A DNA stretch of 41,585 nucleotides, taken from a virus. The stretch is taken from IMG/VR virus record IMGVR_UViG_3300000234_000008, positions 1 through 41,585 of that record, one strand, 5' to 3'. Positions 35,910 through 41,585 of the stretch are shown piece by piece (the first letter of the stretch is position 1; every line of letters begins with the position of its first letter). The notes beneath the pieces are model-generated. The model had not been told where the DNA came from and did not search any database. It worked only from the letters and a program-made list of their open reading frames with translations. The position numbers and the translations under genes are program-made.

Positions 35910-36454
35910 TCAACATCCTCGGGTTCGATTCCGGACTCGCCAGCTTCGGCTGGTGTCATGCCACGCTCTCCAGCGACGGCGTGCTGTCGTTCCTCGGCGT
36001 CGGCGTTTGGAGGACTGCTCCCAATCCGGGGGTTTTCGCCCGCAAGGCCGATGACATGTCGTCGCGCTGCCGATGGCTGTACCGGAGCCTTCGGCACCTC
36101 GCGCACGAGCATCGGCCGGACGTCATCACGGTTGAGTCGCTCGCATTCCCGAAGGGCCGGGTGCAGTGGTCTGTCATCTCGGGCTTGGGCCGAGCCCGTG
36201 CGTTGGTGGATGCTCTTGCCGCCGAGGTCGACGCCGACGTCTTCGAGCGCATGCCACAGGAGCTAAAGCGGGCAACCACCGGCAGCGTGAGCGGGTCGAA
36301 GGAACAAGTGCGGCAGTCACTCGAGGATCGATACCCGGAACTCCGGGCGCTGTGGCCGGAGCAGAAGACGCTGCTGGAGCACGCGGGTGATGCCTGCGCA
36401 TCGGTGCATGCGGCGCTGGAGCAAATCAAGAACCGGAGGGACCCATGGACCTGA
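35906..36454 (+). CDS. RuvC-like Holliday junction resolvase
   Basis: 182 residues, ATG 35906 in ATGA overlap. The RNase H-fold signature is clear: MINILGFDSGLASFGW with Asp8, VITVESLAFPKG with Glu77, and LEHAGDACASVHAAL with Asp162, the three acidic residues expected to bind two magnesium ions. Length is near the RuvC norm (about 170). It should cut four-way junctions made by RecT-type annealing or by replication, preparing DNA for packaging. It overlaps the next small membrane gene by 10 bases. Confidence 0.85.
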   Translation: MINILGFDSGLASFGWCHATLSSDGVLSFLGVGVWRTAPNPGVFARKADDMSSRCRWLYRSLRHLAHEHRPDVITVESLAFPKGRVQWSVISGLGRARALVDALAAEVDADVFERMPQELKRATTGSVSGSKEQVRQSLEDRYPELRALWPEQKTLLEHAGDACASVHAALEQIKNRRDPWT

Positions 36455-36618
36455 GCGGCCTGTTACTGGCGATGCTGTGCCTTGGCTTCGGAGCGATGGC
36501 GCTCCGCGAGGTGATGGCACTCCATCGTGATCGACGCGCCCAGCGGCAGAGGATGTTGGATTTGGCCTTCCGCCGAGCGAAGCGGCTTGACCTCAGTGGT
36601 TCGGACGATCGAAGGTAA
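36445..36618 (+). CDS. 57-residue single-pass membrane protein
   Basis: ATG 36445 lies inside the end of the RuvC-like gene, with CCGGAGGGACCC as a good ribosome-binding site. One hydrophobic helix (LSGLLLAMLCLGFGAMAL, residues 3-20) is followed by a basic helix (LHRDRRAQRQRMLDLAFRRA) and a short end. No family is known to me. Such small proteins could be superinfection-exclusion or host-takeover factors, but nothing in the sequence proves it. Confidence 0.6.
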   Translation: MDLSGLLLAMLCLGFGAMALREVMALHRDRRAQRQRMLDLAFRRAKRLDLSGSDDRR

Positions 36619-36646
36619 CGAAGTTCAACTTGCGGGAGGGGACACG

Positions 36647-37261
36647 ATGCAAACGGCAAGACAGAAGCACGCGATGCGCGTCATGACCGCGTCGACCACC
36701 ACGGTGCGGGCGACGCCGCAGTTCATTTACGACTGGCTCGATGGGCTGCTGCACTTCACGGTTGATGTCTGCGCAAACGAGGAGAACGCGAAGCACCCGA
36801 AGTATTTCTCCGAGCGCGACAATGGCCTCGCGCAGTCCTGGGAGGGCGAGACGTTTTGGATGAACCCGCCCTACGGTCGGCAGATCGGCGGATGGATGGC
36901 GAAGGCCCGCGACTCGGCTGTCCTCGACCGCGCAATGGGATGCGCGTTGGTTCCCGCTCGCGTCGACACCGAGTGGTGGCAGAGCGTCGCGATGTGCCGA
37001 GACGGGAAGGGCGGCAGGCTGCGCAGCGTCTGCTACGTCCCAGAGACGGGCATGCACTGGTACCGGTGGGACAGGTTGATCACCGGCGTGTACTTTCACG
37101 ACGAGCGGCTCCCGTTCGATGGGTTCGAGTCCGGCGCCCCCTTCCCGAGCGCCTTCGTGATCTACGCGCACCCGTCGCGGCGACCCGTCGCGCCAGGTAT
37201 CGCCTCCAGCCTTCCGGCGAGCCGCGACTGGGGCTTCCTCGTGGAGGGCTGGCCGCGATGA
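36647..37261 (+). CDS. Phage N6-adenine DNA methyltransferase (Dam type, PF05869-like)
   Basis: 204 residues, ATG 36647 (GGGAGGGGACACG upstream). The family pattern is complete: RATPQFIYDWLDGLLHFTVD, VCANEENAKHPKYFSERDNG, LAQSWEGETFWMNPPYGRQI with the catalytic NPPY at residues 73-76, WMAKARDSA, and GCALVPARVDTEWWQSVAM. This family methylates adenine N6 in phage DNA. The FTVDVCA segment corresponds to the S-adenosylmethionine-binding start. Together with the C5 enzyme at 2359 and the fusion enzyme at 37583 it suggests heavily modified phage DNA. Confidence 0.85.
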   Translation: MQTARQKHAMRVMTASTTTVRATPQFIYDWLDGLLHFTVDVCANEENAKHPKYFSERDNGLAQSWEGETFWMNPPYGRQIGGWMAKARDSAVLDRAMGCALVPARVDTEWWQSVAMCRDGKGGRLRSVCYVPETGMHWYRWDRLITGVYFHDERLPFDGFESGAPFPSAFVIYAHPSRRPVAPGIASSLPASRDWGFLVEGWPR

Positions 37262-37271
37262 TCCTTGACGG

Positions 37272-37586
37272 GTGTTTGCTTTTTGGTGGACCTTCTCGGC
37301 GCCTCCATCGCCTAGATCCCCTTCCGGGCAATGCTGGCACGGCGGTTTCCCCTTCATCTCGACCCATCGATGGCGGCGCGAGGCCGTCGTCTGCCCGGAG
37401 GGTGACTCCATGACACCAGCGCAGCATGGGTACCTGCAGTGCGTTCGATGCGGGGTTTGGCATCGGCCAGAGAATGTTGTCGAGACCTCGTGGATCTGCC
37501 TGCCAGGCGACCAGGTGGCGCACGGCCACCAGTGCAAAGACGACGCGTTCTGTAGCCGCGATGCCGACGAAGGGAATGGCCCGTGA
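37272..37586 (+). CDS. Small Cys/His-rich protein, start uncertain
   Basis: 104 residues if begun at GTG 37272; the only strong ribosome-binding site (GGAGGGTGACTCC) precedes ATG 37410, giving a 58-residue form. The upstream part has CWHGGFPFI and AVVCPEGDS, the downstream part CVRCGVWHRP, SWICLPG and HGHQC, so both sections hold possible zinc ligands and third-position GC favours this frame over a competing one (37258-37413, joined to both neighbours by ATGA). It could be one protein, or an internal short form. No family was recognised. The stop forms GTGA with the next gene. Confidence 0.5.
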   Translation: MFAFWWTFSAPPSPRSPSGQCWHGGFPFISTHRWRREAVVCPEGDSMTPAQHGYLQCVRCGVWHRPENVVETSWICLPGDQVAHGHQCKDDAFCSRDADEGNGP

Positions 37587-38851
37587 CGAACCCGAGACGC
37601 ATCGAGTACCTGCCGCTCAGCGACGTTCGATCTGCCCAGCGGAACGTGAAGGAGCACGACCTCGGGGCGCTGCAGCAGTCGATTTCCAGATTCGGATTCA
37701 ACGATGCCGTGATTGTCGACGACCGAACCGGAAATCTCGTCAGCGGCCATGGGCGCGTCGAGGCTCTTCGAGCGATGCATAAGGAGGCCCCGCAGCGTCA
37801 CCCGGCTGGGGTGCAGGTGCGCGGGGAGGGCGAGCATCCCGAGTGGCTCATCCCGGTGCAGCGCGGCTGGTCGTCGAAGAACGACTCCGAGGCCGAGGCC
37901 TTCCTCGTTGCGGCCAACCGGCTCGTCGAACTCGGCGGGTGGGATGACGCAATGCTCGAGCGCGTTCTCGTCGACCTGGCGCAGATGGGCCCAGAGGCGT
38001 TGATTGGAACTGGGTTCGACGGCGACGACATCGACAAGATGATCAACGACGCGGCGCGCGCAGCCATCGGCGCCACCGATCCGGATGACGTCCCGGAACC
38101 CGGAACTCTCTGGGTGAAGCCTGGCGACCTCTTCGCGCTTGGCGAGCACCGGCTGCTCTGTGGCGACAGCACCAGGGGCGACGACATCGATCGCGTCTGC
38201 GCCGGTGTTTCTCCCGATGGCGTCTGGACCGATCCGCCCTACGGACTCAGCTACGAGTCGAGGGCCGGGAAGGTCCACAACGACGCCGAAGATGGGCTCG
38301 TGGTCTTGCTCGACCAGGTCTTCGGTCAGTTGGCGCGCGTGCTGAAGCCGGGAGCGTTCGTTTACGTCGCGCACCCGGACGGGCCGAACTCGTTGGTCTT
38401 CTACGAGCGATTCATGGAGCACTTCATTTTCAGGCAGGGCCTCGCCTGGGTGAAGGACTCCTTCGTGTTTGGTCGCACCGACTACCACTACATGCACGAG
38501 CCGATCATCTACGGGCTGAAACCGGCCGAGAGTGGGCGGCGCGGGCGCGGGCGCGGAGGCAAGGGCTGGTACGGCGACAACGCGCAGACCTCCGTCTTCG
38601 CAATCCCGAGGCCGAAGCGCAGCGAAGAGCACCCGACGATGAAGCCCGTTGAGCTCGTCGAGGCGATGCTCCGAAATTCCAGCGCGCCAGGGCATGTGCT
38701 GCTCGAGCCATTTTCAGGTAGCGGGACGACGCTGATGGCCTGCGAACGTCTGCAACGGAGGTGCTGCGCCATCGAGCTCGACCCGGTCTACGTTCAGCGC
38801 ACCATCGCACGCTGGGAGGCGTACACGCAGCGGAAGGCCGTGAAGACGTAG
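37583..38851 (+). CDS. ParB-domain DNA methyltransferase fusion (beta-class N6/N4)
   Basis: 422 residues from GTG 37583 (GTGA overlap). The N-terminal 60 residues have a ParB/Srx-type domain: LPLSDVRSAQRNVKEHDLGAL, QQSISRFGFNDAVIVDDRTG and VSGHGRVEAL (GHGR as the nucleotide-binding turn). After a helical linker comes the methyltransferase: TDPPYG (DPPY at 217-220) for catalysis, YHYMHEPIIYG, and HPTMKPVELVEAML, then LLEPFSGSGTTLMACERLQR near residue 380 for the cofactor, and IELDPVYVQRTIARWE. Order IV before I is that of beta-class enzymes. Such ParB-fused methylases are widespread in phages and may couple DNA scanning to modification. Confidence 0.85.
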   Translation: MTNPRRIEYLPLSDVRSAQRNVKEHDLGALQQSISRFGFNDAVIVDDRTGNLVSGHGRVEALRAMHKEAPQRHPAGVQVRGEGEHPEWLIPVQRGWSSKNDSEAEAFLVAANRLVELGGWDDAMLERVLVDLAQMGPEALIGTGFDGDDIDKMINDAARAAIGATDPDDVPEPGTLWVKPGDLFALGEHRLLCGDSTRGDDIDRVCAGVSPDGVWTDPPYGLSYESRAGKVHNDAEDGLVVLLDQVFGQLARVLKPGAFVYVAHPDGPNSLVFYERFMEHFIFRQGLAWVKDSFVFGRTDYHYMHEPIIYGLKPAESGRRGRGRGGKGWYGDNAQTSVFAIPRPKRSEEHPTMKPVELVEAMLRNSSAPGHVLLEPFSGSGTTLMACERLQRRCCAIELDPVYVQRTIARWEAYTQRKAVKT

Positions 38852-38875
38852 CTCACCCGCATGGAGGGGAATGCA

Positions 38876-39121
38876 ATGGCACAGCAGGACGTGGTGATCG
38901 CAGTCGTTGGGTTCGTCGGTGGCGTGCTGGTCACGAATGCGGCGTGGTGGCTCTCGATGCTCCATCCGAGGCGTCGGCTCGCGCGGGGCGATCGCTACGC
39001 CGAGCGCGGCATCTTCGCGCAGGCGCTTGAGCGGGCTCGTTCCAGCGGAGACATGAACGGCGCGAAGCTCATCGAGCGCGAGGCTGCGCTGCGCGGCATT
39101 CAGATCGGGGGGCGATCGTGA
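38876..39121 (+). CDS. Small membrane protein near the terminase genes
   Basis: 81 residues from ATG 38876 (GGAGGGGAATGC upstream; an in-frame ATG at 38861 gives a longer form). A hydrophobic N-terminal helix (VVIAVVGFVGGVLVTNAAWWL) is followed by a positively charged RRRLARGDRYAERG and a helical end with repeated alanine and arginine (FAQALERARSSGDMNGAKLI), similar to a tetratricopeptide-like hairpin. A single N-terminal helix and basic cytoplasmic side suggest an inner-membrane anchor. Function unknown; its stop overlaps the next GTG (GTGA). Confidence 0.6.
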   Translation: MAQQDVVIAVVGFVGGVLVTNAAWWLSMLHPRRRLARGDRYAERGIFAQALERARSSGDMNGAKLIEREAALRGIQIGGRS

Positions 39122-39483
39122 GCCTGGCGATCGACCTCTACGCGGAGAACGATGGCGAGCGAATCGGTGCGGTGCGCATCGAAGGAGCGGTTTTCCCGGA
39201 GGCTGTGATTTGGGGCGGCCAAGTCTACTCCGCGATGCAGTCCGAGGCTGCGAGCGCCCCCAGGTACCTCATGACGGAGGTCGTCTCGATCGATCATGAG
39301 CAGGCGGTCCCCCGGCTCTACGAGCCCAGCGAGGTCGATGCGATTGTCGAGCGGGCCTGCGGCGCCACCGACGAGGCGCTGGGCGCATCCATCGCGCGCG
39401 CGAACGAATGGCAGGCGAGATACGAGAGGCTGGCCTCGGGCCAAGCCGCCCCGGAGTGCCCCGGCGGTAAGGTCGAGCCATGA
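39118..39483 (+). CDS. Hypothetical protein upstream of terS
   Basis: 121 residues from GTG 39118 (GTGA overlap). It begins with a strand-rich section (LAIDLYAENDGERIGAVRIE, AVFPEAVIWGGQVYSAMQ), followed by YLMTEVVSIDHEQAVPRLYEP and a helical end (VERACGATDEALGASIARANEW). No family was recognised. Its stop forms ATGA with the terS start, so it is read as one unit with the terminase genes; it may be an assembly or DNA-modification accessory, without proof. Confidence 0.5.
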   Translation: MSLAIDLYAENDGERIGAVRIEGAVFPEAVIWGGQVYSAMQSEAASAPRYLMTEVVSIDHEQAVPRLYEPSEVDAIVERACGATDEALGASIARANEWQARYERLASGQAAPECPGGKVEP

Positions 39484-40061
39484 CGAACGCAGTCCCAAAG
39501 GCAACCCGGGGGAGGGGCAGAGCACCCCTCCTGACTGCAGAGACGCAAAAGAAGATGCTGGACGAGATCACCCTCGGCGCCACGATGACGGACGCGTGCC
39601 TTCTGGTCGGCGTTTCCCTCGCGGCCGCGATGATGTGGGTGCGAAAGGGCGAGGCGCAGAAGAAGGGCATCTATCGCGAATTCGTCAAAGCCCTAGAGCA
39701 AGCCAGAGCAAAGCGCCGCAGGTGGTATCGCGCCGACATCACCAGGAAGGCGACCGAACGGAAGGATTGGCGGGGCATCGCCTTCATCGCCAGCGTGACC
39801 GAGCCCGAGGCATTCGGGGCGCGGGTGCATGTGGTTGTCGAGCAGGAACTCACGGCAGCTATCGAGCGTTTGAAGAGGGAGTTTTCTGGTGAAGACCAAC
39901 TTCTTGAGCGAGCGCTCTCGGCCATCGTTGGCGAAACTCGCGCTGGGGGAATTGCGATTGCTTCGAGCCACGCGAGCGACGCAGTCGCTGCGATCGGCCA
40001 GGGCGTTGATCCCGCATCCACCATCGCCCCAGCAGCTGGAGTTCTTGGCGCTGACCTGTGA
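39480..40061 (+). CDS. terS: Terminase small subunit-like protein
   Basis: 193 residues, ATG 39480 in ATGA overlap. The basic N-terminus (KATRGRGRAP) leads to a helix-turn-helix, ITLGATMTDACLLVGVSLAAAMMWVRKG, which binds the packaging site, then REFVKALEQARAKRRRWYRA, ATERKDWRGIAFIASVTEPEAF and VVVEQELTAAIERLKREF, the coiled oligomerisation part. This order fits phage TerS. The last 57 codons overlap the terL frame (from 39889); there third-position GC is lower in this frame than in terL, so the C-terminus is probably little constrained. TerS selects viral DNA and hands it to TerL. Confidence 0.75.
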   Translation: MTNAVPKATRGRGRAPLLTAETQKKMLDEITLGATMTDACLLVGVSLAAAMMWVRKGEAQKKGIYREFVKALEQARAKRRRWYRADITRKATERKDWRGIAFIASVTEPEAFGARVHVVVEQELTAAIERLKREFSGEDQLLERALSAIVGETRAGGIAIASSHASDAVAAIGQGVDPASTIAPAAGVLGADL

Positions 40062-41415
40062 GGAGGCACTCTTTGGTGGCGCGGCGGGTGGAGGCAAATC
40101 GGACGCAGGACTGATGGCGGCGCTGCAGTACATCGACGTGCCCGGGTACTCGGCCGGAATTTTCAGGCGCACGAAGGTCGACCTGCTCATGCCCGACGCG
40201 ATCCTCGCACGGGCGCGCGGGTGGTTCGGCGGCGCCGAAGCAGCAGGGCTCTGCCGCTGGGACGACGAGAGCAACAGCTACTTTTTCCAGACACGGCCCG
40301 GGAAGCCAGAGAGTTCGATCCATTTCGGATATCTGCAGTTCGATCGCGACCTGCTGCGGTACCAGGGCTCCAGATTCCATTTTCTGTTCGTCGATGAGCT
40401 CGGGCAGTGGAACGAGAAGCACTACCGCTACCTGTTCTCGCGCGTGCGTCGGCTGAGACACGAGGCGATTCCACTGCGCGTGCGAGCGTCTGCAAACCCG
40501 GGCGGCCCCGGACAGGCGTGGGTGAGGGAGCGCTTCATCGAGCAGGCGCGGCACGTCGTCAGCGGCCGGGACGTACGCGAGGATCTTCGGGCGCATCGCG
40601 AGAGGAGCGTCCCGCTGCCGGCGCCTCGTCTGTACGTGTCGCCTCCGTCCAGCGACGCCGTGGAGTCGGCGCGCCACCAGGGGCTGCAGGCCGAGGGGGC
40701 GCATTTCGTTCCGTCGCTCGCTGCCGACAATCCAGGTCTCGACCTCCCTGCGTACAGGGCACAATTGGCGAAGCTCGACCCGATCACCAGGGCGCAGCTG
40801 GAGCATGGCGACTGGGACGCGCTGGCGAGCGGCCGTTTTTTCAACATCGCCTGTTTTGATTGGATTGATGTCGAGCCCCCCAACGTCCGATGGCTGCGCA
40901 GTTGGGATTTCGCTGCGACCAAGGAGCAGCCGGGCAGGGATCCGGACTGGTCGGTCGGCGCGAGGCTGGGGTTGTGGGCGCCTGACTCGAGGACCGCCCC
41001 CCGTTTCGTGGTGTCTCACATCGAGCGATTTCGCGAGGACCCTGGACCGACCGAGCGTCGGGTGGTCGCCACGGCATCGAGCGATGGGCGTCGAGTGCCG
41101 ATCCTCATGGAGCAGGAGCCTGGGAGCGCGGGCAAGATGACGATCACCAATTGGCAGACTCGTCCACTGCTCGGGTACCAGGTCATCCCGGTGCGGAAAA
41201 CTGGTCCCAAGGATGAGGGCTGGAAACCGCTCGCCGGGTTTGCGAATGTCTCTCCGATGGTGCTGGTGCGGGGGCCGTGGACGCAGGCATTCGTCGAGGA
41301 GATGACTGCGCTCCCAGTGGGCCATGACGACCAGGCCGACAGCGTCTCGCAGGGTTTCGCCCACCTGACTGGCGGAGGCGCTGCTGCTGCGCGCGCACGA
41401 GCGCAGGCTGGCTGA
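39889..41415 (+). CDS. terL: Terminase large subunit
   Basis: 508 residues from GTG 39889, inside terS. The ATPase has Walker A GGAAGGGKS (63-71), Walker B FHFLFVDE (164-171) and RVRASANPGGPGQAWV, the C-motif and coupling region. The nuclease has RSWDFAATKE for the first acid and VGHDDQADSVSQGF at the end for the last; the RNase H-like fold cuts the concatemer. The start is set by a normal distance of about 60 residues to Walker A. It ends at the remnant transposase, not at the portal gene, which is 4 kb further around the circle, so cargo has been placed between terL and the portal. Packaging type cannot be told from the sequence. Confidence 0.9.
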   Translation: MKTNFLSERSRPSLAKLALGELRLLRATRATQSLRSARALIPHPPSPQQLEFLALTCEEALFGGAAGGGKSDAGLMAALQYIDVPGYSAGIFRRTKVDLLMPDAILARARGWFGGAEAAGLCRWDDESNSYFFQTRPGKPESSIHFGYLQFDRDLLRYQGSRFHFLFVDELGQWNEKHYRYLFSRVRRLRHEAIPLRVRASANPGGPGQAWVRERFIEQARHVVSGRDVREDLRAHRERSVPLPAPRLYVSPPSSDAVESARHQGLQAEGAHFVPSLAADNPGLDLPAYRAQLAKLDPITRAQLEHGDWDALASGRFFNIACFDWIDVEPPNVRWLRSWDFAATKEQPGRDPDWSVGARLGLWAPDSRTAPRFVVSHIERFREDPGPTERRVVATASSDGRRVPILMEQEPGSAGKMTITNWQTRPLLGYQVIPVRKTGPKDEGWKPLAGFANVSPMVLVRGPWTQAFVEEMTALPVGHDDQADSVSQGFAHLTGGGAAAARARAQAG

Positions 41416-41585
41416 GCGTTGATGGAGTCGAGCACCTGATTCCAGACCGTCTCACGCAGGCCGCTCGCGCTCTGCTTCGTGAGAAGGCGGTAGAACGTGG
41501 TGTCAGAAATGGCGCGGCCAACGCCCAGAGCGCGGCGAGCCACAGCGCCGAGGTCGGCACTGAAGTCCTCGACGCGACGCAAGCA
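41416..41585 (-). pseudogene. Transposase N-terminal remnant, part after the circle junction
   Basis: Continuation of the minus-strand open frame that starts at 235 on the other end: VEDFSADLGAVARRALG, AISDTTFYRLL, GLRETVWNQVLDSIN. The frame continues antisense into terL, where it no longer resembles a transposase. The window ends repeat bases 1-94, so this segment and 1-94 are one sequence in the circle. Together they make about 100 codons of an IS4-like N-terminal domain. Confidence 0.6.
41492..41585. repeat. Terminal direct repeat, right copy (circular closure)
   Basis: Identical to bases 1-94. The copy marks the point at which the circular genome closes; one copy should be removed when counting the genome length (about 41,491 bp). 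Confidence 0.95.

Noticed and set aside
36593-38695. 700-codon minus-strand open frame
   Set aside because: It is antisense to two clear methyltransferase genes whose catalytic motifs fix the plus frame.
39859-41364. 501-codon minus-strand frame over terL
   Set aside because: Antisense shadow of terL; the plus-strand Walker and nuclease motifs are decisive.
1-41585. tRNA, rRNA, integrase, attachment site or CI-type repressor
   Set aside because: No cloverleaf, recombinase signature (tyrosine or serine type) or clear repressor was seen on either strand by eye; a tRNA scan and profile search would be needed for proof.

Overview
The window is one complete, circularly closed genome of a tailed, contractile-tail (myovirus-type) bacteriophage with high-GC DNA. 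The first 94 bases recur exactly as the last 94 (1-94 = 41492-41585), so the unique genome is about 41,491 bp. Nearly every gene is a phage gene: terminase, portal, capsid, sheath, baseplate, lysis, recombination and replication genes. Many neighbours overlap by 1-4 bases (ATGA or GTGA). No integrase, excisionase or clear CI-type repressor was found, so a virulent or plasmid-like life is more likely than integration. The host cannot be named. The GC content, GC-rich third codon positions and a transposase remnant suggest a high-GC Gram-negative bacterium, perhaps of Myxococcota type (inference).

Layout. (1) 1-3.9 kb, plus strand: accessory region between terL (at the far end, across the circle junction) and the portal. 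It holds a decayed transposase N-terminus, an AT-rich palindromic control region (351-420), small genes behind near-identical hairpin leaders, four Gly/Tyr/Asp-rich repeat proteins, a C5-cytosine methyltransferase whose target-recognition part seems to lie in another frame, and a small RHH-like protein. (2) 4.0-9.2 kb: head module (portal, gpF-like protein, DUF2213 protease/scaffold, decoration protein, DUF2184 capsid), ending at a strong terminator (9167-9200). (3) 9.2-11.7 kb: head-completion and neck genes. (4) 11.7-26.7 kb: DUF3383 sheath, tube, two tail-assembly chaperones with a probable -1 frameshift site, tape measure, baseplate, fibres, then the lysis cassette (membrane proteins, holin, endolysin).

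(5) 26.7-32.5 kb, minus strand: an early operon reading RecE/YqaJ-like nuclease, RecT/Bet annealase, HTH protein, DnaQ-like exonuclease, a hypothetical gene, a 37-codon ORF, a ParB-like protein and a truncated gene fragment. (6) 32.6-38.9 kb, plus strand, divergent from (5): a replication-initiator-like gene with an internal iteron array (candidate origin), DnaB-like helicase, HU-like protein, RuvC resolvase, a Dam-type N6-adenine methyltransferase and a ParB-N6/N4 methyltransferase fusion. (7) 38.9-41.4 kb: small membrane protein, hypothetical gene, TerS and TerL.

Read together: the divergent region 32486-32640 probably drives the recombination and replication arms. Late genes read clockwise from terS-terL through head, tail and lysis. 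The stretch between terL and the portal is a plastic cargo site, with duplicated cassettes, a repeat-protein family and decaying mobile-element DNA. Functions rest on motif and family recognition by eye; no database search was run.
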